Below, piece by piece: positions 34,754 through 43,830 of a stretch of DNA of 64,000 nucleotides. The translations under genes and the position numbers were made by a program. Positions within the stretch are counted from its first letter, which is position 1. Each line of letters starts with the position of its first letter. The notes beneath the pieces are model-generated. The model was not told the DNA's origin. It saw nothing but the letters and a program-made list of their open reading frames with translations, and searched no databases. The stretch spans positions 186,001-250,000 of the forward strand of contig DAINXV010000002.1 of the NCBI GenBank assembly GCA_036749735.1, in the 5' to 3' direction. This stretch comes from Lawsonella sp012842085 (lineage in GTDB: Bacteria > Actinomycetota > Actinomycetes > Mycobacteriales > Mycobacteriaceae).

Positions 34754-35194
34754 GTAGGAACGCCAATTGCGTATAGGTTCACTTCGGCGATGAAGATCTG
34801 AGACTTGGCAACCGCGGCAACAAGGGGTAAAAATAGGGGTAAAAACGGGGTTAATTTGTGGGGGTAGCCCATTAGATCAGCGAAAATGGCGCTTTTCCCA
34901 ATTGTTACAAATTATTCTTTTGTCCTTAAAAAAATTGCGAAAAGTGAAATTTCATATTTTGTAGAGAAGCTCAAATCTTTATCGATCAAAAAAGAAAATA
35001 TTTTTCGCATGCTAAAAGATTTGTACAGTTTAGAAATTTCGTACAACTAAGCGCATTAGCATTTGGAACAAACTTAAGCACTGTAGCGCTTATTAAAAAT
35101 TAAATTTTTAATACTTTTATCATGTTGGGGCGATTAGGGAGCATCTGCAGCGTTCTTAGTCTGGAGACAACTATGAACTAGCAGGGAGAACCCC
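34754..35194. other. AT-rich intergenic region with inverted repeats, upstream of an MFS gene
   Basis: This gene-free stretch of about 440 bases is far richer in A and T from about 34890 than its surroundings. It contains TTGTAC (35021-35026) and GTACAA (35041-35046) as spaced inverted half-sites, and a perfect 21-bp palindrome listed separately. Such AT-rich DNA is typical of xenogeneic silencer (Lsr2) targets and of acquired DNA. Promoter elements cannot be fixed. Confidence 0.6.
35092..35112. repeat. 21-bp AT-rich perfect palindrome
   Basis: Half-sites ATTAAAAATT (35092-35101) and AATTTTTAAT (35103-35112) flank one A, 80 bases before the MFS start. Possibly an operator; chance is more likely than for GC-containing palindromes because of the local AT bias. 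Confidence 0.5.
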
Positions 35195-36547
35195 ATGTCC
35201 ATATTCAACAATCATCGTGATCCGCAGGCGGTCGCTACGATCACACCAGAACTGCGTAACGCACGCATTGCGGATAGCTTGGCATTTGCTATCCAAGCAA
35301 TGCTCTTGGTTGCGCTCCTTACTTCTATCCCCTCACTACTTCCCATTCTGGGAGCGAACGCCAAGCAGGTTGCACTTCTGGTGCTAGGACTTTCAGGAGT
35401 CGCGGCATTCGGGTCACTATTTATTACATGGGTGGCCGAAAAAACATACAGTGCCTTCGCAATTCGCGTTGCTTTAGGCATGCTTATTGTGAGTAGCTTT
35501 GCGCTCACATTTGGCCCCGCTGCCCCAGCATCGGTGCGGCTCGGCGTATTTGCTGCTTGTACCATGTTTTATGGTTTTTCAGTTGGTGCCGTCGACGCCA
35601 CCACCAATATGCAGGCGGTCGCAATTCAGCGACGCTATGGGCGAATTATTCTCAGCTCATTCCACGCCTGTTGGTCAGCAGGCGCGATTGTCGGTTCACT
35701 GGTTGTTTCTCTAGGCCAGTGGATAGGCGAAAAAGCAGGATACGGCCCTCCGGGCGGTGGCGCAGAAGACCCTTACCTGTATGCCCGCTACATGTGGACC
35801 ATGGTGGTGCTGATCGTCTTGTTGAGCATTATCATCGCTGTTATTTCACCAAAAATGCTGAAATATGGTGACGACAAAGAACAAAAAGCGAAGATGAAGG
35901 CCGCCCAAAAAGAGGCTGCCAAGAAGTTCAATCCGCCCAAAAAGATTTTTGCTGCTCTCTGTATCGCGATGGTGTTTTCCTACACTATTGATTTCGGCAT
36001 ACAGAACTGGTCGTCTGTTTTCCTTACCGATGTGGAACACGCCACCGCGAAAATTGCACCCCTCGGGGTGGCCGCTTACACCATCCTGGGAATGGTAGCT
36101 CGCCTAGTAGGTGACCGACTGGCACGCAGGTTCGGAGAATCCCGCACCTTGTTGGGAGCCGGCATCCTTGCACTAGTCGGTTTAATTATTGTCGTCACCG
36201 CCCAAACCGCACTGGTGGCAGTTATAGGCTTCGCTATCGTCGGCTGCGGTGTTCCCATCGTGGCACCGTTGTGCTTCTCGACCATCGGCTATCTTGTCCC
36301 CTTCGATCAAGTGGACGAAGGCGTAGGACGGTTGAATCTCTTCAACTACCTCGGAACCATTACCGGCGGTGGCGTCACCGGTTTGCTCTCCGGTGGAAAT
36401 ATGATCATCGTTATCTATGTTTTCATCGCAATGGCGATTGGACTCATTTTGCTGTCCCCATTCTTTAAACGTCCAAGTAATTTGGAAGCCGTCGAAAAGG
36501 GTGAAGACATCGAAATCGATGTGAAAGTAACTGATATCGGCAAGTAA
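35195..36547 (+). CDS. MFS transporter (YbjJ/MosC-like), copy 1
   Basis: The 450-residue protein has about 12 helices in two halves with a charged cytoplasmic loop (about 220-245, Lys-rich). The segment VDATTNMQAVAIQRRYGRIILSS resembles the DVAMN...GR motif of the YbjJ/MosC branch of MFS. Substrate is unknown. It is clearly paralogous to the convergent gene at 36602, with long identical stretches such as TNMQAVAIQRRYGR. A good AGGGAG site precedes the ATG at 35195. Both genes lie in an insertion between infB and rbfA. Confidence 0.82.
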   Translation: MSIFNNHRDPQAVATITPELRNARIADSLAFAIQAMLLVALLTSIPSLLPILGANAKQVALLVLGLSGVAAFGSLFITWVAEKTYSAFAIRVALGMLIVSSFALTFGPAAPASVRLGVFAACTMFYGFSVGAVDATTNMQAVAIQRRYGRIILSSFHACWSAGAIVGSLVVSLGQWIGEKAGYGPPGGGAEDPYLYARYMWTMVVLIVLLSIIIAVISPKMLKYGDDKEQKAKMKAAQKEAAKKFNPPKKIFAALCIAMVFSYTIDFGIQNWSSVFLTDVEHATAKIAPLGVAAYTILGMVARLVGDRLARRFGESRTLLGAGILALVGLIIVVTAQTALVAVIGFAIVGCGVPIVAPLCFSTIGYLVPFDQVDEGVGRLNLFNYLGTITGGGVTGLLSGGNMIIVIYVFIAMAIGLILLSPFFKRPSNLEAVEKGEDIEIDVKVTDIGK

Positions 36548-36552
36548 CCATA

Positions 36553-36590
36553 AAAGTAGTGGCGCCCCGCGGGACGCCACTACTTTATTT
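36553..36590. terminator. Bidirectional terminator between the two convergent MFS genes
   Basis: A 12-bp stem (36553-36564 with 36575-36586) with an inner CCC/GGG pairing. A-rich and T-rich flanks serve both convergent transcripts. Confidence 0.85.
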
Positions 36591-36601
36591 AACCACTATG
36601 G

Positions 36602-37876
36602 TTAATCTTCAATAACCGCGGGGCGTTTAAACGCAGGGGCCGTGAACAGCAAAAGAATCGCCATAATAAGTGGGAACACCATGGCGAGTTTCAGATTTCC
36701 GCGGCTGATCAATCCCACAATGCCACCGCCAAAGACGGTACCGGCATAGTTGAAGAGATTCAGACGGCCAACCGCTTCGTCCATCTGGCTGAGGGGAACC
36801 ATGTAGCCAGCAGTGGAGAAACACAGTGGAGCAGTAATCGGAACACCACAACCCACAATGGCAAAACCAGCCACCGCAACAATCGGGCTGGAGGCTGTCA
36901 ACACAATGATCATGCCGATAATTGAGATCGTTGCAGCACCAGCAAGAGTCTTAGTCTCGCCAAAGCGATTCACAATCTTATCTGCGGACAAGCGTGCAAT
37001 TAAACCAAAGACCGTATAGAACGCAACGCCCAGTGGGGCTACGGCCTTATCCGCCATAAGGACCTGCTCCAAGTAAAGCGGAGACCAGTTTTGGAGGCCG
37101 AAGTCGATGGCGTAGAAGAAAGCCATAGCGGCACATAGCACCGCGAAAGCCTTCATCGGTGCCGCGAAGGGAATCTTGTTGCCCTCCTCGTCCACCATGG
37201 CATCCTTTTCTTTACCGTAGGAAAGCATCTTCGGCGCAATAATAAGGGCCACCACAACTATGATGATGACGACCACGATCATGGTCCACATGTAGCGCGG
37301 ATAGAGGTAGGGGTCCTCAATAACGTTTCCAGCGGCATCCTTGATGGGGCCTTTCCCAACAAGGTCACCAATAGCCTGTCCAGCCGACACCAAAAGGGAA
37401 CCGACAATAGCGCCAATCGACCATGTCGCATGGAAGGAGTTAAGAATAACTCGTCCATAGCGTCGCTGAATTGCGACCGCCTGCATATTGGTGGTGGCGT
37501 CAATCGAACCGACCGTCAAACCGTAAACGACGATAGCCACAATAAAAAGCGGCAACCGGGCGTTATCGGAAGCGGCCGGAGTAAACGCAAGAATCAGTCC
37601 ACTAACAACTAGTTGTCCCAGCGCCAGCCGAATAGCGAAAGCACTGGAAGTTTTTTTAGCAAGAAGAGTAGTCAGGGTTGAACCGACTGCAGCGATGATA
37701 GACAGCGCCAAAACAATGTACGCGACTTGGCTCAATTTGATATCGAGAATTGGTACCAAACTGGGAAGCGACGTCACTAACGCCACTAAAAGCATCGCGT
37801 GCACTGCAAAAGCTGCAGAGGCTGCGATCCGTGCCTGACGTAATTCAGGAGTAATGGTTGGGGTAGAAGTCGTCAC
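36602..37876 (-). CDS. MFS transporter (YbjJ/MosC-like), copy 2
   Basis: This 424-residue, about 12-helix protein aligns along its whole length with the product of the gene at 35195 (shared TITPELR.AR, SAFAIR, DATTNMQAVAIQRRYGR). The GTG at 37876 is preferred because AGGAAG lies just upstream and the resulting N terminus matches copy 1; a longer frame back to 37936 has no such site. The loop between the halves differs (acidic, with EEGN), so the two copies have diverged and may have different substrates. No enzyme or regulator gene accompanies them. Confidence 0.82.
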   Translation of the reverse strand: MTTSTPTITPELRQARIAASAAFAVHAMLLVALVTSLPSLVPILDIKLSQVAYIVLALSIIAAVGSTLTTLLAKKTSSAFAIRLALGQLVVSGLILAFTPAASDNARLPLFIVAIVVYGLTVGSIDATTNMQAVAIQRRYGRVILNSFHATWSIGAIVGSLLVSAGQAIGDLVGKGPIKDAAGNVIEDPYLYPRYMWTMIVVVIIIVVVALIIAPKMLSYGKEKDAMVDEEGNKIPFAAPMKAFAVLCAAMAFFYAIDFGLQNWSPLYLEQVLMADKAVAPLGVAFYTVFGLIARLSADKIVNRFGETKTLAGAATISIIGMIIVLTASSPIVAVAGFAIVGCGVPITAPLCFSTAGYMVPLSQMDEAVGRLNLFNYAGTVFGGGIVGLISRGNLKLAMVFPLIMAILLLFTAPAFKRPAVIED

Positions 37877-38195
37877 AGCAATCTTCCTAATCCAGTTATG
37901 TTTTAAATTGCAGCGCATACGAAGTGCATGTGGCACGGGGAGTGTCCGTATTTAGGCTGTTAAATCTGAATCTATCGGTAATTCGGAACCAAATGTGCGT
38001 TTCTCTGGGAGAGAAAATCTCGAATAAAACAGCCCCGTCATCAATATCACTGCGACCTAAGAGAAAATTAGTTTTATCTGCACTTTCACCCACAGCCGTG
38101 GAGGAATGTCTCACCTGCAAAAAGAAAGCTGTATCCTCAAAAGTGTTAACCGTCGTTATGACGAATTCTGAGATGACTAAGGAGCGAGAACCAAT
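37877..38195. other. Intergenic region between MFS copy 2 and rbfA
   Basis: This 319-base divergent region contains GGCTGTT (37955-37961) and AACAGCC (38028-38034) as distant inverted copies, and a TCTC/GAGA micro-hairpin between them. The rbfA ribosome site AAGGAG is at 38179-38184. No gene is seen; frames here lack codon character. The promoter of rbfA must lie here because infB ends in a strong terminator. Confidence 0.45.
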
Positions 38196-38624
38196 ATGAG
38201 TGACTCACCCCGCGCCCGCAGATTAGCTAAAAGAATTGGTGAGATTGTTGCCGTCGCGCTCGATAGAGAGATCAAAGATCCACGTCTAGAGTTCGTCACC
38301 GTTACAGATGTGCGAGTTACCGGGGACCTCCACGACGCGACCATCTACTACACCGCACGCGGTGCAAATCTGGACGAAGAACCAGACCTCGCAGAAATCG
38401 AAAAAGCCCTCGAAAGCGCAAAAGGACAATTACGCACCAAAGTCGGCGCTGGAACTGGAGTGCGCTTCACCCCAACACTAACTTTCGAACTCGACGAAGT
38501 ACCAGAGCAAGCCCGCCGTATGGAGGAACTGCTCGCCAAAGCACGCGCTGCAGATGCTGCCACCGCCGAAGTAAGGAAAACAGCTAAACCTGCAGGCGAC
38601 GAAAATCCTTATAAGGATAGCTAG
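38196..38624 (+). CDS. rbfA: 30S ribosome-binding factor RbfA
   Basis: RbfA binds immature 30S subunits and is needed for 16S processing and growth in the cold. The 142-residue protein has a KH-like fold with RLAKRIGEIVAVALDREIKDPR, FVTVTDVRVTGDLHDATIYY and the FTPTLTFELDEVPEQA end, then a short disordered tail. In relatives it directly follows infB; here about 3.5 kb of transporter DNA intervenes. It is followed by nrnA, as usual. Confidence 0.95.
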   Translation: MSDSPRARRLAKRIGEIVAVALDREIKDPRLEFVTVTDVRVTGDLHDATIYYTARGANLDEEPDLAEIEKALESAKGQLRTKVGAGTGVRFTPTLTFELDEVPEQARRMEELLAKARAADAATAEVRKTAKPAGDENPYKDS

Positions 38625-38662
38625 CATAATTTCCCCAAAATCCAGGTCATGTGGGAGGTGAC

Positions 38663-39658
38663 GTGACAGCACAACGTATTTCTGTAGCAGCAGCCGCACA
38701 ACTATTCCGCCAACATGCCCACCGCATCGCAGTGGTGGCTCATGTAAACCCCGATGGAGATGCCATCGGCTCTGGTCTCGCAGTCGTACATTTGGCGCAC
38801 GCCCTCGGGAAAACAGCATGGCTGAGCTTCTCCTATCCCGATGAGCTTCCCGAAAGTCTGCGGCACATGCCAGGGGCAGAAGAAATCATAAGTCCCGAAG
38901 ACATGCCCGATGACCTGGACTTCATGGTAGTGGTGGACTGCGGCTCTGCAGATCGGATGGGTCGGCTCGCAAATATTGCGGACCGCGTGCCCTACACGTT
39001 GGTGCTGGACCATCACCGGTCCAACGACGGATTCGGAACACATGCCGTCATCCGCCCCCACGATGATGCCACCGCGCAGATCATTCTCGACTTCGCGGAT
39101 GCACTGGAAGTGCCGCTCACCACAGAAATCGCCGAATGCTTATATTCCGCCCTCGTGACAGACACCGGCTGTTTTAAGTGGGGAAGTGCGCGTGCCCACC
39201 TAGACGCGGCACGTTTGCTTGAACTGGGCATCGACGGTCGTGAAATAACCCGGCTACTGCTGGACGCACACCCGTTCTCCTACCTCAAATTCAAAAGCCG
39301 GATGCTGGAACGCGCAACTTTGGAACCAGATGCGTGCGCCGGGCGGGGATTCGTCTGGACTGCTATTTCCCTTGAGGAATATCAGCAGATACGGCCAGAA
39401 GCAGCATCGGCACTCATTGATGAGTTGCGAACAGTACAGGACGCCGAAGTCGCTGCAGTATTTAGAGAAATGAAACCGGGGCGTTGGACCGGGTCGCTCC
39501 GCTCCCACAGCGACGTGAATGTGGCTGACGTGGCGGCAGAGTTTGGTGGAGGAGGGCACCGTCGCGCAGCAGGTTTTACCAGTTGTATGCCACTGGATAA
39601 GACTCTTGGGAAAGTGCGCGACATTCTCCAGGACCCTCCTCTTTATCAAGGAGACTAG
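38663..39658 (+). CDS. nrnA: DHH/DHHA1 family oligoribonuclease / pAp phosphatase (NrnA type)
   Basis: NrnA-type proteins degrade short oligoribonucleotides and dephosphorylate pAp; mycobacterial relatives also cleave cyclic dinucleotides. The 331-residue protein has AHVNPDGDAIGS (26-37), VVVDCGSADRM (89-99), DHH at 116-118 and the C-terminal FGGGGHRRAAG. I chose GTG at 38663, just after a GGAGG site at 38654-38658; an in-frame GTG at 38651 lies before that site. It lies seven bases before the MATE gene. Confidence 0.93.
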   Translation: MTAQRISVAAAAQLFRQHAHRIAVVAHVNPDGDAIGSGLAVVHLAHALGKTAWLSFSYPDELPESLRHMPGAEEIISPEDMPDDLDFMVVVDCGSADRMGRLANIADRVPYTLVLDHHRSNDGFGTHAVIRPHDDATAQIILDFADALEVPLTTEIAECLYSALVTDTGCFKWGSARAHLDAARLLELGIDGREITRLLLDAHPFSYLKFKSRMLERATLEPDACAGRGFVWTAISLEEYQQIRPEAASALIDELRTVQDAEVAAVFREMKPGRWTGSLRSHSDVNVADVAAEFGGGGHRRAAGFTSCMPLDKTLGKVRDILQDPPLYQGD

Positions 39659-39664
39659 CTGCGA

Positions 39665-40978
39665 ATGCTACGTCAACTTCTGCGGTTAGCACTGCCTGCA
39701 CTCCCGGTGTTGGCAGCCGAACCACTTTATGTGCTTTTTGATACCGCTCTTGTGGGGCATTTAGGGGCTGTGCCTTTGGCGGCCTTGGCTGCTGGAGGAA
39801 CAGTGCTGTCCGTAGTTTCGTCGCAACTAACTTTCTTGTCTTACGGCACAACTGCTCGTTCTGCCCGTTTCCACGGTCGCGGTGAAGCAGCTGCCGCCCG
39901 CATGGAGGGCGTGCAAGCAAGCTGGCTGGCTATTTTTGTGGGACTTCTCATTGTGGGAGTCATGCAACTGTTTTTGGGGCCTATTACACAGTTGTTGACG
40001 GGTGGCGGCGAACTTGGGGCAGATACTGCGCTGTGGTTGCGTATTGCGCTATTCGGAGTGCCGTTCATCTTGTTGTCCATGGCCGGGAATGGCTGGATGC
40101 GAGGGGTGCAGCAAGTCCGGTTACCACTCATCTTTATTGTTATTGGTTTCGGGCTATCGGCTATTTTGTGCCCAAGCCTGATTTATGGATGGGGTTTCTT
40201 CCCAGCGCTGGGTTTGTACGGCTCAGCGATTGCGAATGTTGTGGGACAAAGCTTATCTGGAGTGTTTTTCCTTATCGCCATTGTGGTGACTGCCCGCAAA
40301 CATGATCTTTCCTTAGCTCCCCAGTGGTCGATTATGCGTCACCAGCTTCGGCTGGGCGCCGATCTCATTGTCCGTAGTTTGGGTTTCCAAGTGTGCTTTT
40401 TGTCGGTGAGTGCAGTGGCGGCGCGTACCGGAGCAGAGGCTTTGGCGGCCCACCAGATTGTGTGGCAGCTCTGGGTGTTCACGTCGTTGCTGTTGGACTC
40501 TATTGCTATTGCCGCCCAGTCCTTGGTGGGTGCTTCACTCGGGCATGGCGAGATAGAAGAGACGAGAGACCTGGGGCGAGAAATTGTGGTGGTAGGACTC
40601 GTGGTCGGAGTGGCTTTGGCGATTCTATTCGCACTGCTGCGGCCAGTAATTCCACTCATCTTTACGCGAGATGCGGGGGTTTTGCAGATGGTTAACACCC
40701 CGTGGTGGTTCCTGGTGGGGCTGTTACCACTGGCAGGTGCGTTGTTTGCTTCTGACGGAGTGCTTTTAGGTGCGGGGGACGCAGCGTTTCTCCGGAATGT
40801 CACAGCTGCGGCAGCTTTCTTGTGTTTCCTCCCCATCATTTGGGTCAGTTACGCACTAGATTGGGGACTGTTAGGGCTGTGGTCCGGTTTCGGACTCTTC
40901 ATTATTGCGCGTGCCGTAAGCGGACTGCTGCGGCAGCATAATGGCAAGTGGGCGATTGCAGGGATACCAGAGCAATGA
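39665..40978 (+). CDS. dinF: MATE family efflux transporter (DinF-like)
   Basis: The 437-residue protein has 12 predicted helices in two similar halves and the MATE start LLRLALPALPVLAAEPLYVLFDTALVGHLG. DinF-like transporters export cationic or oxidised compounds; the substrate here is unknown. The M. tuberculosis homologue Rv2836c has the same place behind the DHH gene. Its stop overlaps the pptT start (ATGA). Confidence 0.88.
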   Translation: MLRQLLRLALPALPVLAAEPLYVLFDTALVGHLGAVPLAALAAGGTVLSVVSSQLTFLSYGTTARSARFHGRGEAAAARMEGVQASWLAIFVGLLIVGVMQLFLGPITQLLTGGGELGADTALWLRIALFGVPFILLSMAGNGWMRGVQQVRLPLIFIVIGFGLSAILCPSLIYGWGFFPALGLYGSAIANVVGQSLSGVFFLIAIVVTARKHDLSLAPQWSIMRHQLRLGADLIVRSLGFQVCFLSVSAVAARTGAEALAAHQIVWQLWVFTSLLLDSIAIAAQSLVGASLGHGEIEETRDLGREIVVVGLVVGVALAILFALLRPVIPLIFTRDAGVLQMVNTPWWFLVGLLPLAGALFASDGVLLGAGDAAFLRNVTAAAAFLCFLPIIWVSYALDWGLLGLWSGFGLFIIARAVSGLLRQHNGKWAIAGIPEQ

Positions 40979-41733
40979 TTGATTTATCTGCTGATATTGG
41001 CGCCGACGAAATTTTGCAGTCGGTCTGGGATCAGTATCCAGAAACTGTGTGCTGTGCTGAACTGGGTGACATTTCAGAAGATCAAGCCCACCGTGATTTT
41101 GATGCGTTAGCGGAATCCGAAAAAACACTCATCGAACATGCAGTCGCGGGAAGACAACAAGAGTTTTCAGCGACGCGACGGTTAGCTCACAATGCCTTAG
41201 ATGCTTTAGGTTATTCCAATTTCGCACTGCTACGAGATGATAATGGGGCACCCCAGTGGCCCACTTCAGTGTCCGGAGCGATCACCCATTGTGCTGGTTT
41301 TAGAGCAGTTGTTGTCAGCACTGCACTCCCTGCGCTCGGGATTGACGCAGAACCGGCCCATCCGCTTCCACAAGGTGTTTTGGAATCTATATCTAGCGCT
41401 GCAGAAAGAGCACAAATAAGGGAATGTGAATTTAGTATTCCACTGGACACCGTGCTTTTTTCAGTAAAAGAAACCATCTACAAGACCTGGTACCCGCTCA
41501 CCCATGCCTGGTTGGGATTCGCTGATGCGAATGTTCAGCTCACAGTTCAAGAACTGGTTTCCGATGCATCCGAACTTCGGGTCCGCGGTAGTTTTCAAGC
41601 CACCCTTGATCCCCAAAAGATCGAGACCAACAAAGCTAAAAATCCACTGGTTGCAAGAATGAAGACCCTTTCGGGACACTGGTTCATCGCGTCTGGTGTG
41701 GTTGTCACCACCTGTTCACTCACTGCCAGTTAG
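40975..41733 (+). CDS. pptT: 4'-phosphopantetheinyl transferase (PptT type)
   Basis: This Sfp/PptT-type enzyme loads phosphopantetheine from CoA on carrier proteins of mycolic acid, polyketide or siderophore synthesis. The 252-residue protein has GIDAEP with metal ligands Asp124 and Glu126, and FSVKETIYKTWYPLT with Glu166 and Lys170; ARRLAH-type SATRRLAHNAL is near 66. ATG at 40975 overlaps the MATE stop by four bases; an earlier in-frame start at 40948 is inside dinF. The pptT-truB neighbourhood is the mycobacterial one. Confidence 0.92.
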   Translation: MIDLSADIGADEILQSVWDQYPETVCCAELGDISEDQAHRDFDALAESEKTLIEHAVAGRQQEFSATRRLAHNALDALGYSNFALLRDDNGAPQWPTSVSGAITHCAGFRAVVVSTALPALGIDAEPAHPLPQGVLESISSAAERAQIRECEFSIPLDTVLFSVKETIYKTWYPLTHAWLGFADANVQLTVQELVSDASELRVRGSFQATLDPQKIETNKAKNPLVARMKTLSGHWFIASGVVVTTCSLTAS

Positions 41734-41742
41734 GCTAATCGC

Positions 41743-42681
41743 ATGGCTGATACTTCCGTCCCCCTCGACCACTCGGGTCTCGTTATCGTTGATAAGCCAC
41801 AGGGTATGACAAGTCACGATGTAGTAAGTGTGATGCGCAAGGCGTTCAATACTCGGAAAGTTGGGCACGCTGGAACACTAGATCCGGCTGCTACTGGCGT
41901 CCTTATTGTGGGTATTGGACGAGCCACAAAACTACTCGGGTTACTGCAGCTAGAAACTAAAAGTTATGAGACCACTATTGTGTTGGGAGCCTCCACTACA
42001 ACGGAAGACGCCGACGGCGACATTCAGCAGGTAACTCAAGCGGGACTGCTGGATAGTCTTGATGAACAAAAAATTAAAGATGCGACATTGAAGTTCGTGG
42101 GAGAGATCCAGCAAGTTCCTTCGGCGGTGAGCGCCATCAAAGTCGCGGGGGTGCGTTCCTATGAACGGGTGCGACGGGGTGAAAGTGTGGAGCTCAAGGC
42201 TCGTCCAGTAACGATTACTAAGTTTCAGATTTCTGATGTTAGACGGGATGAGAAGAGTGGATGGTGGCAAGTAGACGCGGTTGTTGACTGCTCCTCCGGT
42301 ACCTATATTCGTGCATTAGCTCGTGACTTTGGTGCTGCCTTGGGTGTAGATGCTCACGTACAGACACTGCGACGGACTAGTGTCGGGACGTTCACACTCG
42401 CGAATTCTCGTCCCCTGGAATATTTCCGACAGTGCATCGACAGTACGATTCGCCCGGAACTATCCCTTTCTCTCGATGAAGCGACCCAATGGGGGAGGGA
42501 ATGCCGTCAGCTCACCTCAACAGAAGCCCAAAAACTGGCACTCGGACAGCGCATTAGTCTAAGTGGACAGCCCGGAATATATGCTGCGGTTGACGGAGCA
42601 GGGCGCACTATAGCTTTATTAGAGGAAACAGAAGGCGGGATGCGTTTCATCTTTGTGGTGCGCCCTTCTGCTTTGAGCTAA
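41743..42681 (+). CDS. truB: tRNA pseudouridine55 synthase
   Basis: TruB makes pseudouridine 55 in the T-loop of tRNAs. The 312-residue protein has GLVIVDKPQGMTSHDVV, then the catalytic Asp47 in GHAGTLDPAATGVL, and SGTYIRALARDFG near 183-195. The C-terminal domain (about 235-312) is of the actinobacterial type and divergent. It lies ten bases after pptT and shortly before ribF. Confidence 0.96.
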   Translation: MADTSVPLDHSGLVIVDKPQGMTSHDVVSVMRKAFNTRKVGHAGTLDPAATGVLIVGIGRATKLLGLLQLETKSYETTIVLGASTTTEDADGDIQQVTQAGLLDSLDEQKIKDATLKFVGEIQQVPSAVSAIKVAGVRSYERVRRGESVELKARPVTITKFQISDVRRDEKSGWWQVDAVVDCSSGTYIRALARDFGAALGVDAHVQTLRRTSVGTFTLANSRPLEYFRQCIDSTIRPELSLSLDEATQWGRECRQLTSTEAQKLALGQRISLSGQPGIYAAVDGAGRTIALLEETEGGMRFIFVVRPSALS

Positions 42682-42702
42682 CTCTCTTCTGGCACCAGCT
42701 AT

Positions 42703-42739
42703 TTGTATAGTTCACCCAAACAAGTACCCTAGTTATGTG
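42703..42739 (+). promoter_or_regulatory. Possible promoter for leaderless ribF mRNA
   Basis: TTGTAT (42703-42708), a 16-base spacer and TACCCT (42725-42730, a TAnnnT -10) are followed six bases later by the GTG of ribF. No ribosome site is present, so a leaderless mRNA fits. Confidence 0.4.
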
Positions 42740-43726
42740 CATATTTGGCAAGGTGTTGAAACATATCCCACTGACCGTGGCGCAAGCGCCGTAACTATTG
42801 GTGTTTTTGATGGTCTGCATAGAGGGCACGCGCAGCTAGCGCGCGCCGCTGCTGGCTACGGAAAAGACCATGACATTCCAGCAATCTTACTGAGTTTTGA
42901 TCCGCATCCCTCCTCTGTAGTTGGAAAAAAGATTGCGCCGCTTCGTCTTTCCAGTATTGAATTTCGGGCGCAGCTAGCAGCCGAAATCGGGATTACCGAT
43001 ATGGTTGTTCTAAATTTCACTCCCGAACGAGCGACCCAGGATGCCACTGAGTTCGTAGAAGAAGTACTTGTTGAGCGGTTGCACGCACAACACGTCGTAG
43101 TGGGGGAGAACTTCAGATTCGGAGCACGTGCGGCGGGAACCCCGGAAATGTTAACCGAACTCGGGAAAAAATATGGATTCACAACCGAGATAATCCCGCT
43201 CCTCCAGGAGGAAGGGCATACCGTCTCCTCCACCTACATTCGGAAAAGTCTTGCGGATGCTCGAATCGCAGATGCGATCGAGGCTCTTGGACATTTACCG
43301 CGCGTTGCTGGTGAAGTTGTGCATGGCGCCGGTCGGGGAGGCCGCGATTTAGGATTCCCGACAGCCAATATTAGTTTCGCCGGAGACTCCGCGATCCCAG
43401 GAGACGGTGTCTATGCAGGTTGGTTCGCGATCCTGGATGACGACCCTATTGAGGGCACTATCGAACCTCACAAGTGGTATCCCACAGCTATTTCAGTGGG
43501 AACAAATCCAACGTTTGATGGTGTAGTACGTACCGTTGAAGCCTTCGTGTTGGATGAGAGCGCTGATCTCTACAACCGGCAGGCAGTTGTCGAGTTTGTG
43601 GATCGGGTACGGGGAATGGAGAAGTTTGACTCGGTCGATGAGCTGCTTGTCCATATGAATCGGGACGTCGAGAAAACTCGCGAGATCCTCAAGAATTCCA
43701 CGGTGCCTCCCACCAGGCTGCCCTAA
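42737..43726 (+). CDS. ribF: Bifunctional riboflavin kinase / FAD synthetase
   Basis: RibF makes FMN from riboflavin and FAD from FMN. The 329-residue protein has an N-terminal adenylyltransferase domain with GVFDGLHRGHAQL (about 22-34) and STYIRKSL, and a C-terminal kinase domain with GRGGRDLGFPTANI and the SVGTNPTFDG loop. The GTG at 42737 is the likely start; no ribosome site precedes it. It stands before rpsO, as in relatives. Confidence 0.96.
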   Translation: MHIWQGVETYPTDRGASAVTIGVFDGLHRGHAQLARAAAGYGKDHDIPAILLSFDPHPSSVVGKKIAPLRLSSIEFRAQLAAEIGITDMVVLNFTPERATQDATEFVEEVLVERLHAQHVVVGENFRFGARAAGTPEMLTELGKKYGFTTEIIPLLQEEGHTVSSTYIRKSLADARIADAIEALGHLPRVAGEVVHGAGRGGRDLGFPTANISFAGDSAIPGDGVYAGWFAILDDDPIEGTIEPHKWYPTAISVGTNPTFDGVVRTVEAFVLDESADLYNRQAVVEFVDRVRGMEKFDSVDELLVHMNRDVEKTREILKNSTVPPTRLP

Positions 43727-43780
43727 TTTAGGTGTTTTACAAGTAGTTTTGTTAATATTGCGGAGCGGTGTTTACTGCGG

Positions 43781-43830
43781 TCCGTGGTGGTACGCCGACT
43801 CATTCGTTTAATGAGTGAATTGAACACGGA
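43781..43830 (+). promoter_or_regulatory. Nested hairpin leader of rpsO
   Basis: TCCGTG (43781-43786) pairs with CACGGA (43825-43830) and encloses a perfect 7-bp hairpin (ACTCATT 43798-43804, AATGAGT 43810-43816). The AGGAG site follows at 43842-43846. S15 is known to regulate its own mRNA through varied leader structures in several phyla; this is a candidate of that kind. Confidence 0.5.

Noticed and set aside
37924..38199. 91-residue plus-strand frame in the region before rbfA
   Set aside because: It overlaps the rbfA start, has no ribosome site and its product has no recognisable feature; the stretch is better explained as a promoter region.
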